The translations under genes and the position numbers were made by a program. DNA of 64,000 nucleotides from Polyangia bacterium. GTDB taxonomy: Bacteria > Myxococcota_A > Polyangia > Polyangiales > JAUICN01. Of this stretch, positions 8,877 to 17,158 are shown piece by piece. Each line of letters opens with the position of its first letter. Position 1 is the first letter of the stretch. The notes below the pieces were generated by a model. The model worked only from the letters and a program-made list of their open reading frames with translations. It was not told where the DNA came from and ran no database searches. The stretch covers positions 62,001 through 126,000 of the forward strand of contig JAUICN010000007.1 of the NCBI GenBank assembly GCA_030427835.1, in the 5' to 3' direction.

Positions 8877-8900
8877 GCTCTTGCGCAGGAAGGCCTAACC
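8871..8900. terminator. Hairpin shared by two convergent genes, with both stop codons in its arms
   Basis: GGTTAGGC (8871-8878) and GCCTAACC (8893-8900) form a perfect 8-bp stem with a 14-base loop. The left arm contains the TAG of the kinase gene (8874-8876) and the right arm contains the TAG of pssA on the other strand (8895-8897). No T run follows on either side, so it may act as a bidirectional block or an RNA-stability element rather than a classical intrinsic terminator. Confidence 0.6.
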
Positions 8901-9674
8901 TGAAGTGTGTTCTTCTTCGGTGTCTTGCTTGGCGGCTTGCCTTTGGGGCCGTACGGCGTGGAGGATGGTTTCCGCCACACCGATGGCAACGTAGCTGATG
9001 AGAAGCCAGACCAGTGCAAGGGAGATGTGGAACCGTATGGAGATGCCTACGGCACCGCCCACTGCAACGGTAACTAAAATGGCGGATCGCCAGTTGAGTG
9101 CGAGATCCTTAAAAGAGCGAAAGCGAATGGTGCTCACCATGAAAAAGGAGAGCATAAGAATCATACCCAACAGCAACCGAGGCGATGTGGGAAGCACTCC
9201 GCTCACGAAATGATCGGCGACGATCAACGAAACCAGGATTCCCGCGGCGCCTGGGATGGGAAGGCCCACGATGTATTTGCCTGGTACCTTGGGCCGACCG
9301 TTGGCGCTGGTTACCAGGATGTTAAACCTGGCCAGGCGAATCGCACCGGAGACCACAAAAGCAAACGCGCCCAGAACCCCTAGGATCCCTAGTTGGTACA
9401 GGCCCAACTGGTAGAGCAATAGGGCCGGAGCTGCACCGAATGCGATGAGATCAGCAAGGGAGTCGAGCTGCACGCCGAAGGCGCTTTGGGTACGGGTGGC
9501 TCGGGCTACCCGGCCGTCCATGGTGTCAAAGAACATGGCGAAGACGATGAGCAGGGCTGAGCGAAAGAAGTCGTCGGTGTGCTGGGCGTTGGCCGCCACA
9601 ATTAACGCGTACATCCCACAGAAAATACTGGAGCAGGTAAACAGGTTGGGGAGTAGGAACAGGGTTTTCTTCAC
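8895..9674 (-). CDS. pssA: CDP-diacylglycerol-serine O-phosphatidyltransferase
   Basis: Integral membrane enzyme that makes phosphatidylserine, precursor of phosphatidylethanolamine. The CDP-alcohol phosphatidyltransferase signature is complete: Asp50, Asp53-Gly54, Ala57-Arg58, Gly67, Asp71 and Asp75 (read as FFDTMDGRVAR, then FGVQLDSLAD). The N-terminus MKKTLFLLPNLFTCSSIFCG is characteristic of the PssA branch. About eight hydrophobic segments follow, and the tail after residue 245 is hydrophilic. At 259 residues it is normal for type II PssA. No phosphatidylserine decarboxylase is in the window. It is the last gene of the minus-strand run from 20.7 kb but is separated from the gene upstream by about 200 bases, so it probably has its own promoter. 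Confidence 0.95.
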   Translation of the reverse strand: MKKTLFLLPNLFTCSSIFCGMYALIVAANAQHTDDFFRSALLIVFAMFFDTMDGRVARATRTQSAFGVQLDSLADLIAFGAAPALLLYQLGLYQLGILGVLGAFAFVVSGAIRLARFNILVTSANGRPKVPGKYIVGLPIPGAAGILVSLIVADHFVSGVLPTSPRLLLGMILMLSFFMVSTIRFRSFKDLALNWRSAILVTVAVGGAVGISIRFHISLALVWLLISYVAIGVAETILHAVRPQRQAAKQDTEEEHTSG

Positions 9675-9876
9675 GGTTTTTGGTGAGCCACTGGTGTCAG
9701 GGGGCTCGTTGCTTTGGTTGGCCGGGTAGGTCGTTGGGTCTAGGAGTACGGGAGGCCAAGGGTATCGACGTAGGCTGCTTATCTACCAGCAAGTGTCGAT
9801 CCGAGCCCCTAATTCTCATGAGTTTACGAAACGGAGCAGGAATTATCCAGTTTCACGGCAATGATGCATCGTCGCT

Positions 9877-11526
9877 TCATTTTTTTCTCGGCTCCCGCAC
9901 ACTGGGGTTCTTTTCAAAAAGTACCCACTGCGGGCTTTCGAAGATTTTGTTCGGGGGAGGTTGCTTGCCCCCGAAAAGCGCTTCGGGAAGACGTTGGTTG
10001 GGGTGACGTCGCACCAGGTAGTAGTCGAAGTAGTCAGCGTACCGATCGTAGCGAAAACGACTTCGTGGGCCCCAAAATGGCCCCCATTCCACGCCCATGA
10101 CAAAGGGTTTGGGAGCTGCGCCCTCCTTGTAGGTGATGGGTGCCATGGGTAGCTCTGCAAACCCGTAGGAAGCAAGGCCCCCGACGTTGGACTGATAATG
10201 TTGATGTACGTGAAGGTACGCGGGCTTGTTTGTAATCTTCGTTCCAACATTGAGGGGAAAGCCCATGAGCCGTTTTCCGGGATCTGTTTTGGCGAGGGCC
10301 TCGTCGAACTGGCCCACTTCCTCATCCATGTCCGCAAGGTGTTCGTGGTGCACATTGAGTGCGTAGAGCCCCACCGTGGACATGAGTAGGATGCAACCGT
10401 AGTGGGCCCACCGTGAGGGGAGTCGCCAGGGCCCGAGCACCGGAACCAGAAAAAGGAACAGGTTGATCATTCGGGTATTCAGTGGGCTCACGAGCTTGTA
10501 GGCGTGGGGCCCAAACAGATACAGGGCGAGCAATGCCAATACGAGCGCCTCTGGTGCCCAGGTGTGCTTGGGTGCATTGGGAGGTGCCTTGCTGTCCTTT
10601 TCAATACCCCTCAGGCTTGCGATTCCAAGCACCATGAGGGTGAACAACCCCGCGATCTTTCCACCGGAGTTGTCTTGGTAGATGCCGAAGGTGTTTCGGT
10701 AGATCCAACGAAGAGTATCTGCCGGGTCCGCCCATTTCAGATCTCCTGACGCGCGGTTCGGGTTGTTCCCCCGGGGAAGGTGCCCGACATCGAGGAAGTT
10801 GGATTGTTCAAACCAGATCCAAATGCCGACGACGCTTGGAATTGCGCACAGCAGGCCCACACCGATGACCAGTGCCAAACGTTTCCAACCGTAGCGTGGG
10901 GCCATGGCAAGGGTTTGCACCAGGCTACCCAGGGCGAGCGCCGAAAAACCAATGGCATGGGTGTAGAAGCAAACGGTTGCGATTAGCGAATATCCAAGGG
11001 CGGTTTTCCAACTGGGTTGCTGGGTAAAACGCGCAAGTGCCGCCAGGCCAAGAAATGCGATGGGTAGGGAGCTCAGGAAGGGTAGCCATCCCCAGGCAAA
11101 ACTCAGGCAAAAAATCGGTGCAATGGAGCCCAGGCCATAGATCGCGGGGCGGCCGTGAACCTTCATGAGGTAGCCCACCGCAAGTGGTGTGGCGCCTAGG
11201 AATAGGGCGACGTAGAGTCGTGCTGCTTGTTCCAACGGCAGGACGTGCGCGAACACGTCGGTGAACAGGTACATGAACAGGTACTGGGACCTGCCCAGGT
11301 CCACGGAATAGAACTGGGACCAAATGGGATCGTTGCGCCCATGGATTGCGGCAGCAATGCCCAGGTGCTGGGGATAGTCCACCAGGTACAGGTGGTTGGG
11401 CGCCCAGAGTACGTATGCGATTGCCGCGGCGGCAAGGCCAAGGACCGACCAGGTCGTGATCGTTCGTTCACGATCGGTAAGCGATTGCCCCATGGATAGA
11501 AGTACTTGTTTGGGATGGCACGGCAC
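9877..11526 (-). CDS. Polytopic membrane protein of a tandem paralogous pair (GT-C-like)
   Basis: A protein of about 540 residues with ten or more hydrophobic segments and a hydrophilic C-terminal part. It is clearly paralogous to the next gene upstream: both have a first extracytoplasmic loop with VDYPQHLGIAAAIHGRNDP (FVDLPQHLGNIAAIHGQHDP in the partner) and a C-terminal motif RYDRYADYFDYYLVR. The acidic/aromatic first-loop motif followed by many helices resembles GT-C glycosyltransferases and YfhO-like proteins, but no exact family signature was recognised. The GTG start overlaps the upstream TAG as TAGTG, indicating coupled translation; an ATG at 11493 is an alternative. Function unknown; a membrane sugar- or lipid-linked transferase is the best guess. 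Confidence 0.85.
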   Translation of the reverse strand: MPCHPKQVLLSMGQSLTDRERTITTWSVLGLAAAAIAYVLWAPNHLYLVDYPQHLGIAAAIHGRNDPIWSQFYSVDLGRSQYLFMYLFTDVFAHVLPLEQAARLYVALFLGATPLAVGYLMKVHGRPAIYGLGSIAPIFCLSFAWGWLPFLSSLPIAFLGLAALARFTQQPSWKTALGYSLIATVCFYTHAIGFSALALGSLVQTLAMAPRYGWKRLALVIGVGLLCAIPSVVGIWIWFEQSNFLDVGHLPRGNNPNRASGDLKWADPADTLRWIYRNTFGIYQDNSGGKIAGLFTLMVLGIASLRGIEKDSKAPPNAPKHTWAPEALVLALLALYLFGPHAYKLVSPLNTRMINLFLFLVPVLGPWRLPSRWAHYGCILLMSTVGLYALNVHHEHLADMDEEVGQFDEALAKTDPGKRLMGFPLNVGTKITNKPAYLHVHQHYQSNVGGLASYGFAELPMAPITYKEGAAPKPFVMGVEWGPFWGPRSRFRYDRYADYFDYYLVRRHPNQRLPEALFGGKQPPPNKIFESPQWVLFEKNPSVREPRKK

Positions 11527-13304
11527 TAGGGGACTGAACTTTCAGCTGCCGGCGCAGCAATCTTAGGCACGGTGGTTTCTTTCCATTTTTCCCACTTCCA
11601 CTGCTCGAGGGCTACTGCAGGTGTTTTGTAGGGACTCGGTGCGCGGAGGGTTTTTGGAACGCGTTCGTAGAGTTTCCAACGATCTGAGGCAACTTTGATG
11701 CGAGGTGCCACGTACAGCTCGCTATGAAATAGAGTATCTGGCACCTCCCGTTTGGGGCGGGTACGTACAAGGTAGTAGTCGAAGTAGTCCACGTATCGAT
11801 CGTATTCAAAACGTGCCAGTGGGTCCCACTCGAATTTGTCTACGAATGGCGGTGGCGCCACACCCGGTCGGAAGCGAACGGGCGCGAGCGCAAGTTCGAG
11901 AAAACTGTAGCTGGCCAGGCCGCCCCGCTGCACCTGGTAGTACATGTGCGTGTGCAAAAACACGCCCAGGGCGGCAATGCGGCTTCCCACGTCGAGGGGC
12001 ATGCCGAGTAGGCGTTTTCCGGGCTCTGCCTGCGCAAGAACTGTGTCCAACTGGCCCATTTCGGTGTTCAACCACCGGATATGGCGTCGATGAACCACGT
12101 AGCTTTGATTGCAGATCAACGCGAGGCTCAGCGCAATACCGTAGAACATGGCTCGATTGGGCAGCCGTGTGGGCCCGAGTGCAGGAATAAGCAGAAACGC
12201 AATGAGAATGAACCGGTAGTCCAGGGGCCAGATGCCGCGGTATTCGTGTGGAGCAAAGAAGTACAGGACGATGGCGACCACAAAAAGTGCTTCGGGTGCG
12301 ATGCTGCGTTTTTCTTCTCCCACCCGTGGCACAAACCCCCGCAGAAGTATGAGTAGGAGAATGGTGCCCACGAACGCAAGGGCGATTTCGTCTCCGCTGC
12401 CGTCGAAATAAATGGCAAAGGTGTTGTGCAGCCACTTGTGTAGGGCTTCGCCCACGTGCTCGAATATGAGACCGTCACCCTTGGCCACCTTTTCAACCCC
12501 TCGGGGCGTGTGCCCGGTGGATAGAATGCCAGACTTCACGATCCAAAATGTCAGTGCCCCGACGGAAGGTACGGCGGCTAGCAACCCCTGAAGCAATGTA
12601 CGCAGCACGTTTTTCCGGCCCACGAGTGGCCCCATGGCCAACGTTTGCACCAGGGCGGCCAGGGCGAGCCACGCGTAGCCAATGGCATGGGTGTAGATGC
12701 AGAGTAGCGCTATGGCCCCAAAGGCGATGGTCAGTTTTCGATGTTGGCCCGGCCTGGACTCGGGCCGAGCAAGGTGTGCCAAGCAGCCAAGCCCCACAAG
12801 TGTGATGGGCAGGGACGAAACGAAATTGATCCAACCCCAAAACAGCTGCACCGAAACGATAGGTATTGCTGCGAGCGCCCCGTAGATTACCGGCCGTTGG
12901 TGGGCCTTGAAAAAGAACATTCCTGCCGCGGGTGTGATGGCCAGAAACAATCCGATGTAGATTTTTGCAGCCGTTTCCACATCCCCAACCAGGTAGGCCA
13001 CCACGTGTGAGAACGCGTAGAAGAACAGGTACTGTGAGTCTGCCCAGCGTACCTCAAAGAACGTGGACCATATTGGATCGTGTTGACCGTGGATTGCGGC
13101 AATGTTGCCCAGGTGTTGTGGTAGGTCGACAAACGGAAGATGGTTGGGTACGAGCACCAGGGCCATCATGGAGATGCCTATTCCAACGAGCAGCATCAGT
13201 TGAACCGTTTTTCGTTCGGCTTGGGTGGGTTGCTCACTGAAAAGCCATTGCCGCCACGAAATGGTTCGGAGATTGGTGATTCGTAGCTTACTGATCCAGC
13301 GCAT
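11526..13304 (-). CDS. Polytopic membrane protein, paralogue of the neighbouring gene
   Basis: About 590 residues with ten or more transmembrane segments and a soluble C-terminal domain. It shares with its downstream neighbour the loop motif FVDLPQHLGNIAAIHGQHDP, the segment SQYLFFYAF, HAIGYAWLALAALVQTLAMGP and the C-terminal RYVDYFDYYLVR. I chose the ATG at 13304 because the open frame upstream starts with a TTG inside the preceding gene and its first 43 residues look non-coding; this leaves a 67-base gap to the YfhO-like gene. Stop and next start overlap (TAGTG). Best described as a GT-C-like or YfhO-like membrane protein of unknown substrate. Tandem duplication is evident from the residue-by-residue similarity. 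Confidence 0.85.
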   Translation of the reverse strand: MRWISKLRITNLRTISWRQWLFSEQPTQAERKTVQLMLLVGIGISMMALVLVPNHLPFVDLPQHLGNIAAIHGQHDPIWSTFFEVRWADSQYLFFYAFSHVVAYLVGDVETAAKIYIGLFLAITPAAGMFFFKAHQRPVIYGALAAIPIVSVQLFWGWINFVSSLPITLVGLGCLAHLARPESRPGQHRKLTIAFGAIALLCIYTHAIGYAWLALAALVQTLAMGPLVGRKNVLRTLLQGLLAAVPSVGALTFWIVKSGILSTGHTPRGVEKVAKGDGLIFEHVGEALHKWLHNTFAIYFDGSGDEIALAFVGTILLLILLRGFVPRVGEEKRSIAPEALFVVAIVLYFFAPHEYRGIWPLDYRFILIAFLLIPALGPTRLPNRAMFYGIALSLALICNQSYVVHRRHIRWLNTEMGQLDTVLAQAEPGKRLLGMPLDVGSRIAALGVFLHTHMYYQVQRGGLASYSFLELALAPVRFRPGVAPPPFVDKFEWDPLARFEYDRYVDYFDYYLVRTRPKREVPDTLFHSELYVAPRIKVASDRWKLYERVPKTLRAPSPYKTPAVALEQWKWEKWKETTVPKIAAPAAESSVP

Positions 13305-13371
13305 AGGTAGGGCGTCCAAGCGCTCCCAATTGGGGGAGCATCGTTTCGACAAGTCCTGTGTTAAGCGGAGC

Positions 13372-15219
13372 TTACTTTGGTTGCAACTGTTTGCGAGTTC
13401 TTCTTTGTCGTCTTCTTCGGTATGCCCATGCAATTGCCAGCCAAGAGAGGATAGATACGGCAGTTCCCAGGTGGATTAGGGGGTCACTGAACCTAAGTTT
13501 TAGGGTGTGATGGCCAGGGGGAAGGTGCACCGTGAGCAGGCCCTGATCTGAACGGATGTGGCCCATATTTGAAGTCCAGGCTTCGTGATAGTTTTGGTTG
13601 ATGGACACCACAAAAGGTGTGGTTGCTTTTGCGGAAAGTGTGATGGCGTTTGGGGACCAATGAAGGCGCTTTACTGAAGCATTGGGCGCGGTGGTGTACT
13701 CCTCCTGGCTGAGGTCTGCCCGTAGGAGTGGTGACTGCACAAACGGGGTCTCTTCAAAACACTGCAGTGTGCCACGGCTGATCAATGGCCAGATATGCGC
13801 ATCCCAACGGTTGCCTCGGGCCTGTTTGAAGTCGCGTACTTCGGGTTGTATGGGGCCCTCCCATAGGAATGATGGAACGTCGATGGGGTGCCGCTCTAGG
13901 TTGTTTTTCATCCAGGGGAACATGACGACGACGACCATTGCTGCGAGCAATATCTGGGATGACCCCCGCTGGGATGACCCCCGCTGGCTAAGCGCGCCTG
14001 TGATCGTAGATACACGTGTGCTTATCCAGTTCGTGGTTCGCTCAATCTGGGTCAACCCTGCCGCCAGCCCCAGGGCAAGATAGAGTTCCACCACGATTCC
14101 CATGCGATCGGGTGCCCGCAGGTCCTTGATGATGGGGATCTTTTCCATCCAATGGTGTGGGCTCCAGGGCCCATGATCTCCAATGCACAGCGCGAACCAA
14201 ACCCCTGCGGCCACAAGAATGCGCCAACCCGTGCGGTGCGTGATCGCGAGACTTGTGAGGGCCACTGCCACAAGCCCGATGGAGCCACCCTCAATACCCA
14301 TGTTGAGTTGAGGAAGGTCAAAAAGGGACTGCAGGACATGGGCGAGTGAGAACGTTTCGTTGCCCTGCCAGACCCGAGGGTAGGTCACGATGATGTCTGC
14401 CATGGGAAGCAGTCGAATGGCGCACAATCCAACGGTAAGTGCGGCAATGGACGCCAGCCATATCCACGGCGCACGTGCGGTCGATGGGTGTGCGGGAGCG
14501 TCTTTCTTCTTTCGGCGCCTGAAGAAACTACCGATGCTCCAACCGACGGCACTGGTGGCCAGTGCAAGGCCCACGTAGGGTGTTGTGTAGGTCCCCGCGC
14601 ACATGAATATCCACGCCATGGCGAAGGCGCAGGCGACGCCGTAGCGCCATCTCTGGGTGCGCAACGCGGTTTCAAACCAGTGGAGCGCCCATGGCATTAA
14701 CGCAAATCCGCCCACAAAGTTGTACCAACCCGTGACGGTGAACCGGTGAAACCAGTTGCTGGCAAGAAACGCCAACGCACCCACCACAGCGCCTATGGGG
14801 TTCATGCGCAGCGTGCGTGCGTACCTGTAGGTGCCTTCCAGTAGAAGGAACAGAAACAGAAACAGGGTTAGGCGTCTCCCCACCTCGGTGCCAAACACCA
14901 GGCGCAGAAGAAAATCCGGAGAGAGGGCCTCGGATTGCGGGTTGGCAAGTTCTGGGATCCCGCCACAGTAGTAGGGGTTCCATGCGGGAAGTTGGCCGTG
15001 CACGGCCATGGATTGCCGCGCCACTTCTTCATGCATGACAAAGTAGTGTTCATCGTGGTGCCAGCCGATCCGGAACATGTTCTCAAAGAGGCCGTCCAAT
15101 CGCCACCATACGAGCCAAAGCCATCCGGTGATTCGCAGTGGGGTGTTTTCAAGTGTGGCGTTTAGCCAGGTGAACAGAGAGGTATCTCCCTTTTGTGAAC
15201 TTGAAGAAGAGGGGGGCAT
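13372..15219 (-). CDS. YfhO-like polytopic membrane protein
   Basis: 615 residues, about twelve transmembrane helices, then a periplasmic C-terminal beta-rich domain closed by one more helix and an Arg-rich tail (RRRRQRRTRK). The first large loop reads LPAWNPYYCGGIPELANPQS, which is the hallmark of YfhO-type proteins (implicated elsewhere in glycosylation of teichoic acids or other polymers) and is also seen in GT-C transferases of myxobacteria. The C-terminal part with SINQNYHEAWTS and LPPGHHTLKLRFSDP matches the usual YfhO end. A 15-bp in-frame tandem duplication encodes SQRGSSQRGSS in a cytoplasmic loop. It heads the trio of membrane genes; function is inferred as surface-polysaccharide or lipid glycosylation. 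Confidence 0.85.
   Translation of the reverse strand: MPPSSSSSQKGDTSLFTWLNATLENTPLRITGWLWLVWWRLDGLFENMFRIGWHHDEHYFVMHEEVARQSMAVHGQLPAWNPYYCGGIPELANPQSEALSPDFLLRLVFGTEVGRRLTLFLFLFLLLEGTYRYARTLRMNPIGAVVGALAFLASNWFHRFTVTGWYNFVGGFALMPWALHWFETALRTQRWRYGVACAFAMAWIFMCAGTYTTPYVGLALATSAVGWSIGSFFRRRKKKDAPAHPSTARAPWIWLASIAALTVGLCAIRLLPMADIIVTYPRVWQGNETFSLAHVLQSLFDLPQLNMGIEGGSIGLVAVALTSLAITHRTGWRILVAAGVWFALCIGDHGPWSPHHWMEKIPIIKDLRAPDRMGIVVELYLALGLAAGLTQIERTTNWISTRVSTITGALSQRGSSQRGSSQILLAAMVVVVMFPWMKNNLERHPIDVPSFLWEGPIQPEVRDFKQARGNRWDAHIWPLISRGTLQCFEETPFVQSPLLRADLSQEEYTTAPNASVKRLHWSPNAITLSAKATTPFVVSINQNYHEAWTSNMGHIRSDQGLLTVHLPPGHHTLKLRFSDPLIHLGTAVSILSWLAIAWAYRRRRQRRTRKQLQPK
13956..13985. repeat. Perfect 15-bp tandem duplication inside the YfhO-like gene
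   Basis: Two adjacent identical copies of a 15-base unit beginning GGGATGACCC (13956-13970 and 13971-13985). Being a multiple of three it keeps the frame and duplicates five residues. Similar 14-15 bp duplications occur elsewhere in this window. Confidence 0.9.
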
Positions 15220-15383
15220 GGGTCTAGACCGCTTCGGGATTTAGATGAGTGAATGATCGGTGCCCAGCGGAGCCTCCAGGGCACGACAAGCGACGAAGCA
15301 ATGTAGAACATTGTTGAGGAGGTTGGAGTGTCATGGTGGTTTTGCTGGGTCCCGAGGGTCGATCAGATAAATCCCGACGCGGT

Positions 15384-15821
15384 CTAGTGGGTGCGTGGCC
15401 GTAGGGGCACCACGGTGGCCTTCAATGGGTGGCCTCCGGGCCCCTTCCAGCGGTTCCGTATTCCCTGGTCAAGGCTGATGTACACATGTTCAAGTTGTAC
15501 ATGCATGGTATTTCCCACGTGGCGTGCGGTGCGGCGTTCATGGTTGGCCCGATGGTCCTCCTGGGACCATGGATGATGGGGGAAGTCCCGCTTGCCAAGC
15601 CGTCTGCCGACGGGATCGGCCTGGGCGATTCGTTTAAAAATCTGCCGATTCATCGGGGTGTTGTCCACCCTTGACCTGGTTTTCAGGTTGGCAACGCGAG
15701 GGTCCTGGTCGAGGTGTGCTGTGAGGGCAGGGCGGATCATCCAGCCGAGGGTTACCACAGGGAGGATCCAGAATAGAACGTGCCATGGTCGCACGGGTGC
15801 CGTTGTTGTTGGTCGGGTCAC
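15384..15821 (-). CDS. Small membrane-anchored protein of unknown function
   Basis: About 145 residues: a short N-terminus, one hydrophobic segment (HVLFWILPVVTLGWMI) and a basic, His- and Arg-rich extracytoplasmic or cytoplasmic region. I chose the GTG at 15821 because it overlaps the stop of the upstream outer-membrane gene as GTGA; longer frames starting at 15851 or 15905 would overlap that gene by more. The C-terminal region contains many His (HHPWSQEDHRANHERRTARH), but no metal-binding motif is recognised. Coupling to the upstream gene suggests a shared envelope role. It could also be a fast-evolving lineage-specific protein. Confidence 0.6.
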   Translation of the reverse strand: MTRPTTTAPVRPWHVLFWILPVVTLGWMIRPALTAHLDQDPRVANLKTRSRVDNTPMNRQIFKRIAQADPVGRRLGKRDFPHHPWSQEDHRANHERRTARHVGNTMHVQLEHVYISLDQGIRNRWKGPGGHPLKATVVPLRPRTH

Positions 15822-17158
15822 AGTTGCAAATAATCCTGCCCTGGACGCCATGTTGCGCCAATGGTTCCGCCCCAGTACCTGTCGAAGCCTCCTCCCGCGA
15901 CCCAAGGATCTCCCGGTTCCGGGTTCATGGAGAAGTAGAAGTATCTCCAGAGCACGCCGACCGAGAATTCAATGTCCTTGTTGTATTGGTAGAGGAGCCG
16001 TAGGGATGCTTCGGCTCCACCCCCAGTGATCCGTGGGAACCAGTCGTCGGTCTGCAATTGTCCCATGCCCATCAGCGGTAGCCAAGCTGCGTGGCCCCGT
16101 GCTGAAATGGGGCCCAGCAACTTCGACCTTCCAACGACACCAAGGTGCATGTAGGTGTAGTCGACGCTTGGGATCTCGGGCGCGGGCGTATTGATGTCGG
16201 CGGCTTCAATGCGAAACGATTGGGAGCCGTAGGCCAGGCGCCCGGACAGCTCCACCCCGCCGAGTTTTTCGCGGTAACGGAGCCCGGCGGACCACCCCCG
16301 AAACTGGGTGGGGAAGCTGCTTCCTGCGGCGTTGCCGGAGTTTAGGGCAAGGCCGGAAAGTGCCGTGAAATCCATGCCTATTTTAGAAGGCGTGCCCCCC
16401 ATGAAATGGGCGAGCGGAAACCAGGCGGCCTCCAGGTGCAATGCGGGGCCCAGCTCAAGGTTGTATTCCCTTAGGGCGTTGAACAGATCGTCGTTGTAGG
16501 AGAATTGCCGCGAGAACAGCAATAGGTCTGCTGTGATTGAAAAGGGTGGAAGTTCGCTTCTTGTGGCTTCGTTTGTGGAACGGGTTCTGCGGGATGGTGT
16601 GCGCTGTGACCTCTGTCGAGAACGCCGCCTGTGCTTTTTGCTTGAGGTGGCTGGGATAGTTTTTTCGGCGGGTACTTCCCCCTGTTGCAGGGCTTCGCCA
16701 AAGTCGTGCCAGAATTGGCGTCGCAATGTGCCGCGAATTTGCACCGCGCTTCGCCCACGGTATTCGGTTGTATGGAGCACCGCGTGGTCGGCTGCGTTGA
16801 CGACCTGGACTTCCACACGATATTGCTGCTGCCCGTTGGGCGTTACTGTGGCTTGCACCCAGGTGCCGATGGAGAGGGCGCGTGCGATTCGGTCTTGCGT
16901 TTCGATCTCGGTGAGCATGGCCCCGTCCGGTGTGGCAAGGCTGGTTTGGGGGCGAGTTACGTAGAGAACGGATTCGCTGCGAGAGAGTATGCGCTCAATT
17001 TCCTTACGCACCTGGGTGGCTCCCGGCCCCTGGAATGGCAGTAGTGCTGTGCGGTGACGGGTCGGGTCTTGCGCTTTTGCCCTTGGTGCAATGGAGCTCA
17101 ACAGCAGTAGGGCTGCGGTGATCGTTAGGACCCAGGATCGAGAGCTACCTAGGGTCAC
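15818..17158 (-). CDS. Exported protein with a CsgG/TolB-like N-domain and a predicted outer-membrane beta-barrel
   Basis: Counting from the chosen GTG at 17158 (overlapping the upstream stop as TAGTG), the protein begins with a clear Sec signal peptide, WVLTITAALLLLSSIAPRAKAQ. The next 130 residues resemble the alpha/beta domain found in CsgG- or TolB-N-like proteins: TALLPFQGPGA, then EIERILSRSESVLYVT and a strand pair with TWVQATVT. A strongly basic linker (KKHRRRSRQRSQRTPSRRTR) separates it from a C-terminal part of alternating aromatic beta strands ending WGGTIGATWRPGQDYLQL, typical of an outer-membrane barrel, although the last residue is Leu rather than Phe. The longer frame upstream to 17239 is less likely. 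It lies downstream of a CxxxxCH lipoprotein. Confidence 0.8.
   Translation of the reverse strand: MTLGSSRSWVLTITAALLLLSSIAPRAKAQDPTRHRTALLPFQGPGATQVRKEIERILSRSESVLYVTRPQTSLATPDGAMLTEIETQDRIARALSIGTWVQATVTPNGQQQYRVEVQVVNAADHAVLHTTEYRGRSAVQIRGTLRRQFWHDFGEALQQGEVPAEKTIPATSSKKHRRRSRQRSQRTPSRRTRSTNEATRSELPPFSITADLLLFSRQFSYNDDLFNALREYNLELGPALHLEAAWFPLAHFMGGTPSKIGMDFTALSGLALNSGNAAGSSFPTQFRGWSAGLRYREKLGGVELSGRLAYGSQSFRIEAADINTPAPEIPSVDYTYMHLGVVGRSKLLGPISARGHAAWLPLMGMGQLQTDDWFPRITGGGAEASLRLLYQYNKDIEFSVGVLWRYFYFSMNPEPGDPWVAGGGFDRYWGGTIGATWRPGQDYLQL

Noticed and set aside
13372-13433. Coding overlap of 62 bases between the YfhO-like gene and its neighbour
   Set aside because: The longer frame starts with a TTG and its first 43 residues look non-coding; the ATG at 13304 removes the overlap.
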